Both the position numbers and the translations under genes were made by a program. Below the pieces are notes generated by a model that had not been told where the DNA came from, made no database searches, and saw nothing but the letters and a program-made list of their open reading frames with translations. Positions 49,125-58,535 of a DNA stretch of 64,000 bases are shown here, piece after piece. Each line of letters opens with the position of its first letter. Position 1 is the first letter of the stretch. Where the stretch lies: assembly GCA_016213945.1 (NCBI GenBank), contig JACQZF010000045.1, forward strand, positions 1 through 64,000, read 5' to 3'. This stretch comes from Nitrospirota bacterium (GTDB lineage Bacteria; Nitrospirota; Thermodesulfovibrionia; UBA6902).

Positions 49125-51605
49125 ATGCAACCAGTGAAATACATTGAAAAAGTAAAACAGAGGATTGAGAAGTTAGAGTCAACGGTCAAGGGCTATATAG
49201 AGCACCATCTCGGTAAGGACTGCGAAAGGTCTCATACCTTTGACTTTTATATCGGACTTGCCTATGCCATCCGGGACAGACTTATAGAGGCGTGGCTTGC
49301 CACACAGAGGTCTTATTATAAGAAAAAGGCAAAGCGTGTTTATTATCTTTCTCTCGAATTTCTTGTTGGAAGAACGCTTGGCAACAGTATGGTGAACCTG
49401 GGAATTGAGGATGAATGCACCAGGTCCATGGAGGCGCTGGGCTGCAAGATGGAGGATATAAGGGAGGCAGAGTGGGACGCTGGGCTTGGCAACGGAGGAT
49501 TAGGCCGTCTTGCTGCCTGTTTTCTCGATTCCTTTGCTACCTTGGGAATCCCTGCTTACGGATATGGAATACGATATGAATATGGACTCTTTTACCAGAA
49601 GATTAAGGAGGGGTATCAGGCTGAAACTCCTGATAACTGGCTGAGATACGGCAATCCATGGGAAATAGCCAGGCATGGGCATTTTTTCTCAGTCCATTTT
49701 AATGGAAGGGTAAACCAGTATACAGATTCAAAAGGAATATTGAAAAGTGAGTGGGTTGATACCGAAGAAGTCATGGCAATGGCTTGCGATACCCCGATTC
49801 CGGGCTACAGGAACGACAATGTAATCAATATGAGACTCTGGACCGCAAAGTCTTCAAGGGATTTTGATCTGCATTTTTTTAACGGCGGCAATTATATCCA
49901 CGCAGTCGAGAACAAGGCAAAGTCGGAGAGCATCTCAAAGGTGCTATATCCCTCGGATCACATTATGGAAGGTAGGTTCCTGAGATTGAAACAGCAGTAT
50001 TTCTTTGTATCCGCAACCTTTCAGGACATTATCAGGAGATATAAAAAAGAAGACCTTGGTTTTGGTAATTTTACAAAGAGAGTGGCTGTGCAACTCAATG
50101 ACACTCATCCCGCCATTGCAATACCTGAGCTTATGAGAATTTTAGTGGATATCGAAGGGCTTTCCTGGGAAGAAGCCTGGGATATTACAATCGGGACCTT
50201 TGGGTATACAAATCACACCGTCATGCCCGAAGCCCTTGAAAAATGGCCTGTCTCAATGTTTGAAAATCTGTTGCCGAGACATCTGCAGATAATCTATGAG
50301 ATCAACAGGAGGTTCCTTGAAGAGATAAACTGGCGTTTCCCCGGAGATTTTGAAAAGAGAAAGAGGATGTCGCTCATTGAAGATGGTGATGAAAAGCTGA
50401 TAAGGATGGCAAATCTTGCTATTGTAGGGAGCCACTCTGTCAACGGGGTTTCAAAGCTTCATACCGAGATACTCAAAAACCAAATATTTAAAGATTTTCA
50501 TGATATGTTCCCTGAGAGATTCAACAATAAGACAAACGGTATTACACCGCGAAGATGGCTCAAGAAGGCAAATCCCCTCTTGTCCGACCTTATCACAGAA
50601 AATATAGGCGATGGATGGATCACTGATCTTAATGAGTTAATAAAACTTGTTCCACTTTCTGAAAATACGGAATTCAGGGAAAGATGGATGGAAGTCAAGA
50701 CAGAAAACAAAGAACGCCTCGCTGAATACATTTTAAAAATGAACAAGATAAGGGTTGACGCAGACTCTATGTTTGATGTCCAGGTCAAGAGGGTCCATGA
50801 ATACAAAAGACAGCTTCTGAATGTCCTGCATGTTGTGACCCTCTATAACAGGATACGGCGCGGTTCAGGCAAAGGACATACACCCCGCACTGTTATATTT
50901 TCCGGCAAGGCGGCCCCTTCATACTGGATGGCAAAGCTTATAATCAAGCTCATTCATTCAGTGGCAGACGTTGTCAACCACAGCAAAGAGGTGGGAGACA
51001 GGTTAAAGGTGGTTTTCCTCAGTAATTATAATGTCTCTCTGGCAGAAAGGATAATACCCGCCGCTGATTTGTCAGAGCAGATCTCAACTGCAGGGACAGA
51101 AGCCTCCGGCACAGGGAATATGAAGCTGTCATTAAACGGCGCATTAACAATAGGCACACTTGACGGCGCAAATATAGAGATAATGGAAGAGGTGGGCAGG
51201 GACAACATATTTATCTTCGGGCTGACCCCGCAGGAGGTCACGGGATTAAAGGGATCAGGTTATAATCCTTACCACTATTATGAGAAGAACCATGAATTGA
51301 AAGAGGTTTTAGACATGATAGGGAGCGGATATTTTTCTCCTGAAAATACCGGTCTCTTCAAACCTGTTGTTGACTCCATTCTCTATCACGGTGATCCATA
51401 TATGGTCCTTGCTGATTACGATTCCTATATCAACTGTCAGGAGAGGGTCGGCAAGCTCTACGAAGACAAACATGAATGGGCTAAAAAGTCTATCTTGAAT
51501 GTTGCAAACATGGGAAGCTTCTCAAGCGACCGCACCATAATGGAATACGCAAAAGAGATATGGGGGATAGACATTGAGAATAATCAGTCCCTCATCACCG
51601 AATGA
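49125..51605 (+). CDS. glgP: Glycogen/starch phosphorylase
   Basis: 826 residues, full length for the maltodextrin/glycogen phosphorylase family (GT35); releases glucose-1-phosphate from alpha-1,4-glucan. YYLSLEFLVGRTLGNSMVNL, EWDAGLGNGGLGRLAACFLD, VAVQLNDTHPAIAIPELMRI and VKRVHEYKRQLLNVLHVV are typical. The pyridoxal-phosphate lysine lies in TEASGTGNMKLSLNGAL. It indicates glycogen as carbon store. AAGG lies about 8 bases upstream of the ATG. Confidence 0.97.
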   Translation: MQPVKYIEKVKQRIEKLESTVKGYIEHHLGKDCERSHTFDFYIGLAYAIRDRLIEAWLATQRSYYKKKAKRVYYLSLEFLVGRTLGNSMVNLGIEDECTRSMEALGCKMEDIREAEWDAGLGNGGLGRLAACFLDSFATLGIPAYGYGIRYEYGLFYQKIKEGYQAETPDNWLRYGNPWEIARHGHFFSVHFNGRVNQYTDSKGILKSEWVDTEEVMAMACDTPIPGYRNDNVINMRLWTAKSSRDFDLHFFNGGNYIHAVENKAKSESISKVLYPSDHIMEGRFLRLKQQYFFVSATFQDIIRRYKKEDLGFGNFTKRVAVQLNDTHPAIAIPELMRILVDIEGLSWEEAWDITIGTFGYTNHTVMPEALEKWPVSMFENLLPRHLQIIYEINRRFLEEINWRFPGDFEKRKRMSLIEDGDEKLIRMANLAIVGSHSVNGVSKLHTEILKNQIFKDFHDMFPERFNNKTNGITPRRWLKKANPLLSDLITENIGDGWITDLNELIKLVPLSENTEFRERWMEVKTENKERLAEYILKMNKIRVDADSMFDVQVKRVHEYKRQLLNVLHVVTLYNRIRRGSGKGHTPRTVIFSGKAAPSYWMAKLIIKLIHSVADVVNHSKEVGDRLKVVFLSNYNVSLAERIIPAADLSEQISTAGTEASGTGNMKLSLNGALTIGTLDGANIEIMEEVGRDNIFIFGLTPQEVTGLKGSGYNPYHYYEKNHELKEVLDMIGSGYFSPENTGLFKPVVDSILYHGDPYMVLADYDSYINCQERVGKLYEDKHEWAKKSILNVANMGSFSSDRTIMEYAKEIWGIDIENNQSLITE

Positions 51606-51654
51606 AAATGGGCCGCGCCTTGATGACTTTGGATAGTTTCGTTTGTTTTCTTAC

Positions 51655-52386
51655 TTAATTATCTTCCCGCCCCAAACTATTTCCCCTTGAACCGGCAAGC
51701 TCACGAAAGCGGATTGCCATTTCCGGCCCTTTGGCCTCTTCCTCATGTTTAAAGAACACGAAAGCCTTCTTCCATTTTTGCGAAAGGACCCTTTCCATCC
51801 ATTGCGACAGACCGGCATCCGTATAATCGGAACGGCGCAGGCGCAGGTACCCCCATGACGCCGTGCTGACGACCTCATTTGCCGGATTCTCATCGGTATC
51901 CGCGGTGCACAGGCTGCATCCCTTTTCACGAAGGAGGTCCGGGATTTCACCATCGAGCCAGGATGGGTGGCGAAACTCGAATGCGCATGATGTACTGCCT
52001 GGAAACAGTTTGAGAAATTCCTTCAGCGCAGGATGGTCCGCGTGAAAACTCTTTGGAAACTGAAAAAGAACCGGCCCCAGTTTATTGCCCAGAACCGACA
52101 GCGTCCTGAAGAGGTGCTCTGTATCCTCCTCCACATTTCTCAACTGCTTTAAATGCGTTATGACCTGAGGCGCCTTGAGCGCAAAGACAAAATCATCGGG
52201 GACCTGTTTTGCCCATGATGCGAGGACGTTCTCTGCGGGCATGTGATAAAAGGTATTATTTATCTCGACCGTGCTGAGTCGTTCCGAGTAGAAGCGAAGC
52301 ATTTCTTTCGACGAGATCTTTTCAGGATAGAATATTCCTTTCCATTCCTTGTACCCATACCCGCTTGTCCCGACATAAATTTGCAT
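51655..52386 (-). CDS. DUF72 family protein
   Basis: 243 residues with a TIM-barrel DUF72 domain (PF01904): IYVGTSGYGYKEWKGIFYPE, FYSERLSTVEINNTFYHMPA, GPVLFQFPKSFH, CAFEFRHPSW and YLRLRRSDY. Function unknown; E. coli YecE is the reference. Length normal. Confidence 0.92.
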   Translation of the reverse strand: MQIYVGTSGYGYKEWKGIFYPEKISSKEMLRFYSERLSTVEINNTFYHMPAENVLASWAKQVPDDFVFALKAPQVITHLKQLRNVEEDTEHLFRTLSVLGNKLGPVLFQFPKSFHADHPALKEFLKLFPGSTSCAFEFRHPSWLDGEIPDLLREKGCSLCTADTDENPANEVVSTASWGYLRLRRSDYTDAGLSQWMERVLSQKWKKAFVFFKHEEEAKGPEMAIRFRELAGSRGNSLGREDN

Positions 52387-52448
52387 AGTTAGACCATATC
52401 ATTCATACCCCTGGCGCAAGTATGGTGAGAAGACATATTGCGCGATAC

Positions 52449-52530
52449 CAACAAAGTAACGAGTAACAAGTTACGAGTTGGGACGTGTATCCTATTCCCG
52501 TCACTCGTTACTCGTCACTTATCAGTTGTG
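52449..52530. repeat. ACGAGTAAC-type repeat cluster
   Basis: AAGTAACGAGTAACAAGTTA on the left and TCACTCGTTACTCGTCACTT on the right are inverted copies of the same AGTAACGAGT unit. Confidence 0.5.
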
Positions 52531-52532
52531 AC

Positions 52533-52892
52533 TCACATGCCTGCTTTTGTCTGCCATAGTCCTAAAGTTGCTCCGGTCGGGTCTGTAATTACACTGAACC
52601 ACCCCATGTTCGGGACCTCGGTGACATCCTTGCAGATCTTGGCCCCGAGGGCCTGCGCCTTTTTTGTCGAGGCTGCAACGTCATCAACCAGGATATAGGG
52701 AAGCCAATTGTCCGGCATGTCAGGAACAGGCTTCTTCATCATCCCTCCGCCGGTCCCCTCACCAACGTTGATTATCGTGTAGTCCATGCCCGGGATCTCA
52801 TCCAGCTTCCAGTCGAACATGGCTGAATAGAACTTCTTTGATTTTTCTATGTCCTGTGTCTCTAATTCAATGTGAACAAAAGGATTTGCCAT
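52533..52892 (-). CDS. VOC-family (glyoxalase-like) protein
   Basis: 119 residues starting MANPFVHIELETQDIEKSKK, with FYSAMFDWKLDEIPGMDYTI and VPNMGWFSVITDPTGATLGL, a single vicinal-oxygen-chelate domain of the YaeR/fosfomycin-like short group. His and Glu ligands for metal are probably H7 and acidic residues in the second repeat. Substrate unknown. AGGAGG upstream. Confidence 0.9.
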   Translation of the reverse strand: MANPFVHIELETQDIEKSKKFYSAMFDWKLDEIPGMDYTIINVGEGTGGGMMKKPVPDMPDNWLPYILVDDVAASTKKAQALGAKICKDVTEVPNMGWFSVITDPTGATLGLWQTKAGM

Positions 52893-52956
52893 ACTGCACC
52901 TCCTAAAGGCTATTTATAAAAAGAAGTATAGCAAAGATATGCCGTTCGTCAAGCTA

Positions 52957-52976
52957 TTGTATAAGTTAGAGACTTA
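52957..52976. repeat. TTGTATAAGTTAGAGACTTA repeat, copy 1
   Basis: A 19-base match (one mismatch) occurs inverted at 58669-58687. Confidence 0.55.
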
Positions 52977-53081
52977 GTCGAGAGTTTATTGGCAGCGAAC
53001 CTATGGTTTACGCAGACAACGGATGTCACCGGTTTGGAGCTTCCCTCATGGTGATAAGATAAAAGGCGGGGAGGTGAGTTA

Positions 53082-53633
53082 TTACAACTCCCCTGAACAT
53101 CCGATTGCATCAAACGCGCGGACGATCCTTTTTTCCTTCTCGATTCTCTTTGAATCAAGTTTTATAAATTCGATTTGTGCTATTGCGGAGGCAAGATGCT
53201 TTTTAGAGGGGATGGCATTCATGCTCTCACCGATAACATCTCCCGAAACAGTATCGAGCACTATCGCATCAAGACCGTCCGTTACGACTGCAAACGGCAC
53301 CTGATAGGAATCGAGCAATCTTGCGCAGGCAAGGGCATGTCTTTCCCGCGATACGAGCGAATCCGGAGCGCACTTTATTGAGACAATCCTCTTGCCGTTG
53401 ATGCAGACAGCAAGGTCCACTGTGGATTTAACGGCCTCGCAGCCGATCGTGACATCGAATTCACAGGCGGTCTCTATCTCATCACGTGAATAACCTTTTG
53501 CCTCAAGCAGAAATCTCTCAATACGGTGACGTACCGCAGACAGCATGGATTCAACGGTCTCGAACTCTTTTTTCAGGAGCGCATCAATCGCATCTTCCTT
53601 GTTATCAAATCCTTCAGGCAGTTTATAATCCAT
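53082..53633 (-). CDS. HsdR_N-like (PD-(D/E)XK fold) protein
   Basis: 183 residues similar to the type I restriction HsdR N-terminal domain (PF13588): AVRHRIERFLLEAKGYSRDE, STVDLAVCINGKRIVSIKCA, SRERHALACARLLDSYQVPF, AVVTDGLDAIVLDTVSG. The expected ExK of the nuclease core reads SIK, so cleavage activity is doubtful. Stand-alone copies are common in anaerobes with unknown role. GGAG precedes the start. Confidence 0.82.
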   Translation of the reverse strand: MDYKLPEGFDNKEDAIDALLKKEFETVESMLSAVRHRIERFLLEAKGYSRDEIETACEFDVTIGCEAVKSTVDLAVCINGKRIVSIKCAPDSLVSRERHALACARLLDSYQVPFAVVTDGLDAIVLDTVSGDVIGESMNAIPSKKHLASAIAQIEFIKLDSKRIEKEKRIVRAFDAIGCSGEL

Positions 53634-53681
53634 TTTATCTCCGCAGGTCCGGGTTTCTCCGCTCTGGACCTGTTAGGTTAT

Positions 53682-53753
53682 CTGTCATTCCGGCCTGCCC
53701 GGAATCTTTCTCCAGGAAGGATTCCCGACGCGCTCAGCTTGCGGGAATGACAG
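53682..53753. repeat. Dispersed palindromic repeat (TGTCATTCC family), copy 2
   Basis: CTGTCATTCCGGCCTGCCCG at one end and GCGGGAATGACAG at the other, with GGAATC and GATTCC inside; an imperfect inverted repeat of about 72 bases. Confidence 0.75.
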
Positions 53754-53860
53754 ATTGATATGTCTATTCAATAATATAAAGTATGCCATGATTTAACCTG
53801 ACATGTAAATCTTTGCAACTGGTATCCGCGAATTCTTCAATGGATGTTGAGGTAGTTTTT

Positions 53861-54331
53861 CTAAAAAACCGAAGAAAGTCTCTCAACGGCCTTGCGTAAA
53901 CGTATCGAAATAATCTGGTTCAGCCCCTTCAGTATTTTTATTGCAATATGGGGATATTCATTTATGATCGTTTCCAATGCCTGATACTGGAGGATTATCA
54001 GTTCTGAATTCTCAAGGGCCACTACAGTGGTCGAGCGTGGTTGATTCGGGTCAATCAGGGAAAGCTCGCCGACAAAAGATCCCTTGCCTAAGATCGCAAC
54101 CACGATCTGCCTGTCTTTAAATTCGGTTTGCTTTTTAACTTCCAGCAGGCCGTAGCTTATAAACCCGACAAAACCTCCGGGGTCGCCTTCATTAAATAAT
54201 ATCGCCCCCTTCGGGTAATCAACCGCTTCAAGAAAAGGGACAACTTTTTCCATTTCATCTTCTTTGAGTAAATGGAAAAGTATCAGTTCGTTTCTGGATG
54301 CGTAAATAAGTTCTCTTAAACCGGTGCCCAT
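53861..54331 (-). CDS. Stand-alone cyclic-nucleotide-binding domain protein
   Basis: 156 residues. A single cNMP-binding barrel (~20-135): VDYPKGAILFNEGDPGGFVG, ISYGLLEVKK, GKGSFVGELSLIDPNQPRST (phosphate-binding cassette with GELSL and R) and VALENSELIIL. No DNA-binding domain follows. It is the last gene of the mla operon, 1 base after mlaC, so it may sense a nucleotide or simply scaffold the transport system. Confidence 0.85.
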   Translation of the reverse strand: MGTGLRELIYASRNELILFHLLKEDEMEKVVPFLEAVDYPKGAILFNEGDPGGFVGFISYGLLEVKKQTEFKDRQIVVAILGKGSFVGELSLIDPNQPRSTTVVALENSELIILQYQALETIINEYPHIAIKILKGLNQIISIRLRKAVERLSSVF

Positions 54332-54332
54332 A

Positions 54333-54986
54333 TCAACTTTTCCCCTTGCCCGCAGTCTCTTTATTTTCGAGGATGTTTATCTCATCAAGTTTACTCTTCA
54401 TTTTCTTAAGCAGGCCGCTATAAGATTCATTGACGATAATCTGATTATACTGGCTTCTGTAGGTGCTGATAAAACTGACCCCTTCTATCACTACGTCGTA
54501 GACCCACCATTTGTCTTCCTTGAGCATAAGCCTGTATTCAATCGGGATGTTGACGTTTTTTGTAACAATTGTGGTGTCAACCCCGGCATACTTGCCGTCG
54601 CCTTTTAAGGTCTCTTTGCCATATGTGATCTTTTCGTCAGTGTATGATTCTATTTTTCCTATGTACGAGGACCTTAGAAGTTCAGAGAAAAGGTTGACGA
54701 ACTCTTTCTTCTCTTCCGGGGACCTTTCGCTCCAGTGCCTTGCCAGGGAGCGCTGGGACATCTCTTCAAAATCAAAACGGTCGCTGATTAACGCCTTTAT
54801 CCTGGACCTTCTTTCCTGCTTTTTGTCCGGGGCGGAGAGGCCCCTGTCTTTTAATGTATCGATGACGGCGTCAACGGTGGACTTAACAGCTTCTGTCGGG
54901 GTGTTAACGGCTAAGGCAGATGTACGGAAGCTCAGGATTGAAAACGCAGTAAAAGTGACAAGCAAAAGTACTATTATTGTCTTCAT
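54333..54986 (-). CDS. mlaC: MlaC-type periplasmic phospholipid carrier
   Basis: 217 residues with signal peptide (MKTIIVLLLVTFTAFSILSF to ~24). Ttg2/MlaC domain (PF05494): DRFDFEEMSQRSLARHWSER, EEKKEFVNLFSELLRSSYIG, IPIEYRLMLKEDKWWVYDVV, IEGVSFISTYRSQYNQII. It ferries lipids between outer and inner membranes. Located 12 bases after the TolC-like gene. Confidence 0.93.
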   Translation of the reverse strand: MKTIIVLLLVTFTAFSILSFRTSALAVNTPTEAVKSTVDAVIDTLKDRGLSAPDKKQERRSRIKALISDRFDFEEMSQRSLARHWSERSPEEKKEFVNLFSELLRSSYIGKIESYTDEKITYGKETLKGDGKYAGVDTTIVTKNVNIPIEYRLMLKEDKWWVYDVVIEGVSFISTYRSQYNQIIVNESYSGLLKKMKSKLDEINILENKETAGKGKS

Positions 54987-54998
54987 GATCTATCTTTC

Positions 54999-56372
54999 CT
55001 ATTTATAAGAAATTTCTTCTCCCGCCAACCCGGAGGCCTGCAGCACATTGGCATAACTCATGTTGAAGTTGTAGACCGACTTGATATATTGCTCTTTCAT
55101 ATTACCGTATGCAGCTATCGCGTCAGCGGCATCCTTGGCTTCGCCTATTCCCATATCATAATTCATCACAGCGCCGATCATCCACTTACGCGCAGACTCG
55201 AAAGCCTTTCTTGTAGCTTCAATGCTGTTTTTTGCCTCTATCATTTCCCTGTAAGATTTTTCAACCTGAAGTGGGATCCCGGCAGAGGCGTGTTCATGCA
55301 GGCTTTGAAGCTTCAGGTAATCCGCCCTTGCGCGGTGAACCTGCGAGCCGGTTATGCCGAAATCAAAATTCCATTTCATCCCCAGAGCGGCCCCTCCGGC
55401 CTGATGCCTGAAGTAATCATAGATCCACGGGTTAGTCACCCGGTCCCTTTCAGTGGCGTCTGAATATGAATAAAACGCGGCGGCGAATATTTTGGGATAA
55501 TAATCAGCTTTCGCCATATTGAGCAGGGACTCTTTCGCTTTTAAACCTTCCCTGAGTTGGGCGAACTCGGGCCTTAACTCTTTGCTCTTTTCCGAATAAA
55601 ATTTTAGTTCCCGGACATCGGCGTCAACAGGTTTCAGGGCCTCGTCCTTCAGACTGAATATGGCATTCCCGTCCAGGCCCATAAAGGTGCGCAGCGCGTC
55701 TTTGCTCAGGATGATATTCTTTTCCGCTTCCCCCCTGTATTTTGCCAGCAGCCCCTGGTATGTCTCAAGCTTGTTAAGGTCCAATTCCGTAGCGCGCCCT
55801 GATTCGGATTCAATAAGTTTTTTTGTCTTTTCAATGGTTGAATCAAGATAGCCCTGAATTTCGTCAACCAATTTTTCCCCTTCCAGAGCGGCGAGGTGTC
55901 CGTAATAGTATTGCTTTATCTCAAGGGCCACATCGGTCGCCTTTTGCTTAACCTTTGATGCTTCCACCATGATCCCATGTGAAGCCGCATTCTTTGCCTC
56001 TGTGATTTTCCCGAAGGTGTAGATCGGCTGCACCACCTTTATATCAGCGCTGCCGAAAACCCCCAGACCCTCGATCCCGTCGTTTCTGTAATCGGAATTG
56101 ATCTGGTTGCCCCGCGCTTTCGGCGACGGCCCGAATAATGTCATAATTTCAATCTGCGGAAACTGATAGCCGTCTGCCTCTTCCAGTCTCGTTTTTGCTA
56201 TTTCAACTTCATGCTGCTGCCCTTTGATCTGAGGGCTGAATCTCAAGGCCGCGCTAATGCATTCATCAAGCGAATAAACGCGCCCCTCCTGCGAGAAGGC
56301 TTCATGAGGAATGAATACAAGACATAATAATGAAATAATGAGACCGTATCTTTTTATCTTAATTGTCTTCAC
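54999..56372 (-). CDS. TolC-family outer-membrane protein in mla operon
   Basis: 457 residues with signal peptide (to about HEAFSQ, 28). TolC repeats: SLDECISAALRFSPQIKGQQ, ARTRLEEADGYQFPQIEIM-like start of repeat 1 and the second-half equivalent (SLLNMAKADYYPKIFAAAFY), with long coiled-coil helices. It overlaps mlaD by 4 bases and precedes mlaC. Standard Mla operons encode the MlaA lipoprotein elsewhere and no TolC; a channel protein here suggests a transport path spanning the outer membrane. Confidence 0.9.
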   Translation of the reverse strand: MKTIKIKRYGLIISLLCLVFIPHEAFSQEGRVYSLDECISAALRFSPQIKGQQHEVEIAKTRLEEADGYQFPQIEIMTLFGPSPKARGNQINSDYRNDGIEGLGVFGSADIKVVQPIYTFGKITEAKNAASHGIMVEASKVKQKATDVALEIKQYYYGHLAALEGEKLVDEIQGYLDSTIEKTKKLIESESGRATELDLNKLETYQGLLAKYRGEAEKNIILSKDALRTFMGLDGNAIFSLKDEALKPVDADVRELKFYSEKSKELRPEFAQLREGLKAKESLLNMAKADYYPKIFAAAFYSYSDATERDRVTNPWIYDYFRHQAGGAALGMKWNFDFGITGSQVHRARADYLKLQSLHEHASAGIPLQVEKSYREMIEAKNSIEATRKAFESARKWMIGAVMNYDMGIGEAKDAADAIAAYGNMKEQYIKSVYNFNMSYANVLQASGLAGEEISYK

Positions 56373-56815
56373 TGCTTCTCTTTCTCAAAAATATATTTAC
56401 CGATCAGCTCTTCCAGTTCTATAGCGGACTCGGTTTCAAGGACTTCCCCGCCGGGCTTCAAATATTTTTCAGACCCTCCGGGCTTGATCCTGACAAACTT
56501 ATCTCCGATGATACCCTGAGTCCTTACTGAGGCTATCGAGTCTTCCTGAAGTCTTACCTCCGGGTTAATGAACAAATCCACGAGGGCCTCATAATTATTA
56601 AGGTGCACTTTACCGACCTTCCCTATCGTAACGCCTGCGATCTCCACTATTGCGCCCTCCTTAAGACCTGATATGTTTGCAAAACGCGCTTTGAGAGTGT
56701 ATTGCCTTGTGCCGAACAGATGGACGTCTCCTAATTTCACTGAAACATAGGCCAGGCATAGAAGTCCGAGGATAATAAAGATTCCCACGCCTGTTTCAAT
56801 ATTGATCTTCTTCAT
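56369..56815 (-). CDS. mlaD: MlaD-type MCE-domain protein
   Basis: 148 residues: an N-terminal anchor (VGIFIILGLLCLAYVSVKLG, ~9-28) and one MCE domain (YTLKARFANISGLKEGAIVE, GVTIGKVGKVHLNNYEALVD, ASVRTQGIIGDKFVRIKPGG). It forms the hexameric periplasmic ring of the lipid transporter. Overlaps mlaF and the TolC gene by 4 bases each. Confidence 0.95.
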   Translation of the reverse strand: MKKINIETGVGIFIILGLLCLAYVSVKLGDVHLFGTRQYTLKARFANISGLKEGAIVEIAGVTIGKVGKVHLNNYEALVDLFINPEVRLQEDSIASVRTQGIIGDKFVRIKPGGSEKYLKPGGEVLETESAIELEELIGKYIFEKEKQ

Positions 56816-57588
56816 ATCGCATCCTCCATTTTGCTTGAATAAAGGGGCCCCATGGTTGTCTCAACATATTCCCTGATGACCGGATCCTGCGAGAGCTGAA
56901 ATTCCTCCGGCGTGAGAAGGTCCCGTATGGCACCATCATGCAGCAGGGCCACGTAATCAGCCAGCTTCAGCACCTTTGGCACGTCATGACTCACGATAAC
57001 CGCAGTGTATCCCAGCCTTGCCTGTGTCTGGTAAAACACGCGGTATAGCTCCCTGCTTTTTGCGGCGTCAAGGCCTGTTGTCGGTTCATCAAAAAAAATT
57101 ATCCTTGGATCCAGCACGAGGGCGCGCGCAAGCCCGACCCTCTTTCTCATGCCTCCGCTTAGCTGGGCAGGGTACTTGTCATCGTTTCCTCCAAGGTCCA
57201 TAATAGCGAGTTTTTCATGCACGATCTTTCCAATCTCTCTCTCGGTTTTTCTGGTGCGCTCTCTCAGGGGAAGCGCCACGTTGTCATATACTGTCATTGA
57301 ATCAAAGAGCGCCGCATTCTGGAAAAGCACGCCGAAATTCATCCTGATCTCCATGAGTTCTTTTTTGCTGACCCCGGTTATTTCCTTCCCGCAAAACAGC
57401 ACCTTCCCTTTGTCCGGTTTGACAAGACCGAGGATGTGCCTGACGATAAGGCTCTTTCCCTGTCCGCTTGCTCCGACAATAACGGTGGTCTTGCCCTCTG
57501 TGACGGAGAGATTGACTCCCTTTAATACCTGCTGGGAGCCGAATGATTTCCAGACATCGATCAGCTCAATAACCGGCTGTGTACTCAT
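56812..57588 (-). CDS. mlaF: MlaF-type ABC ATPase
   Basis: 258 residues with Walker A GASGQGKSL, Q-loop FGVLFQNAALFDSMTV, signature LSGGMRKRVGLARAL, Walker B IIFFDEPTTGLD and switch VIVSHDVPKV. GMRKRVGLARA is characteristic of MlaF/Ttg2A. It powers lipid movement by MlaE-MlaD. Confidence 0.95.
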   Translation of the reverse strand: MSTQPVIELIDVWKSFGSQQVLKGVNLSVTEGKTTVIVGASGQGKSLIVRHILGLVKPDKGKVLFCGKEITGVSKKELMEIRMNFGVLFQNAALFDSMTVYDNVALPLRERTRKTEREIGKIVHEKLAIMDLGGNDDKYPAQLSGGMRKRVGLARALVLDPRIIFFDEPTTGLDAAKSRELYRVFYQTQARLGYTAVIVSHDVPKVLKLADYVALLHDGAIRDLLTPEEFQLSQDPVIREYVETTMGPLYSSKMEDAI

Positions 57589-58373
57589 AAAAGCACCGAC
57601 GTCAGAAAATAATCAAACAGCAATATCGTTACTGACGCCATGACCACCGCGCTGGTAGTTGTGTAACTGACTCCCTCCGCGCCGAAGCCGCCTCCTTTTT
57701 CCAGATGGACATAGAAACCTTTTGAGGCCGTGATCAATATGATCAGAAAACCGAAACAGACCGCTTTTATAAACCCCATATAAACGTCCTGAAAGTCGAC
57801 GTCTTTATACATGCTTGAAAAATACGCTCCTTCATCAGCCCCTAAGAGTTTAACCCCTACGACATAACCGCCTAAAATGCCGATTACATCAAAGATGGCG
57901 GTCAGAAGCGGCATGGAGATAATCCCGGCAATAAATTTCGGGGCTACGATGAATTTATGCGGATCAATCGCCATACATTCCAGCGCGTCAATCTGCTCTG
58001 AGATGCGCATGATCCCTATTTCAGCGCAAATGGCGGAACCGGCGCGCCCGGTCACCATAAGCGCCGCGAGCACGGGGCCTAATTCCCTGATAAGACTGAG
58101 CGCGACAGCAGAGCCGAGAAGCCCTTCTGCCCCGAACTTCCTAAGCGTATGATAGCCCTGTAAACCAAGCACCATCCCTGTAAAAGCCCCTGTGAAGATG
58201 ATAACGAATATTGAGAGCGTGCCTATGACATATATTTGCCTGACAGCCGGGAAGATTTTATAAGGTGGTCTCAGGATACTGATGACGGAGTAAAAAAGAA
58301 ACACCCCCATCCTGCCGGTCTGATTGATATAATACAGCGCATTGCCGCCAAGCTTTTCAAGAAAATCGGGCAT
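57585..58373 (-). CDS. mlaE: MlaE-type permease
   Basis: 262 residues with about five to six membrane helices (PF02405): YVIGTLSIFVIIFTGAFTGM, GSAVALSLIRELGPVLAALM, VTGRAGSAICAEIGIMRISE, QIDALECMAIDPHKFIVAPK. The RxGSAIxAEIGxMRxxEQIDAL segment is the family signature. GGAG lies 7 bases before the ATG. First gene of the operon. Confidence 0.95.
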   Translation of the reverse strand: MPDFLEKLGGNALYYINQTGRMGVFLFYSVISILRPPYKIFPAVRQIYVIGTLSIFVIIFTGAFTGMVLGLQGYHTLRKFGAEGLLGSAVALSLIRELGPVLAALMVTGRAGSAICAEIGIMRISEQIDALECMAIDPHKFIVAPKFIAGIISMPLLTAIFDVIGILGGYVVGVKLLGADEGAYFSSMYKDVDFQDVYMGFIKAVCFGFLIILITASKGFYVHLEKGGGFGAEGVSYTTTSAVVMASVTILLFDYFLTSVLL

Positions 58374-58535
58374 TCAATTCTCCGTAGTGAAACCATATAA
58401 GGCTTAGCAATATAAGATTTGTTCTTGAATATTCATGCATGTATAAAAATAAATTTACTGTCCTTGTGATGTGCAGGACCGGCGACATTCTCTTTTACAC
58501 ACTATTATCATAAAACGCTTTAGAGTTCAAGATGT

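Noticed and set aside
52949-53158. 69-codon minus-strand frame containing HEGSSKPVTSVVCVNHRFAA
   Set aside because: It overlaps the HsdR_N-like gene end and a repeat copy; such a frame seems to be translated repeat DNA rather than a protein gene.
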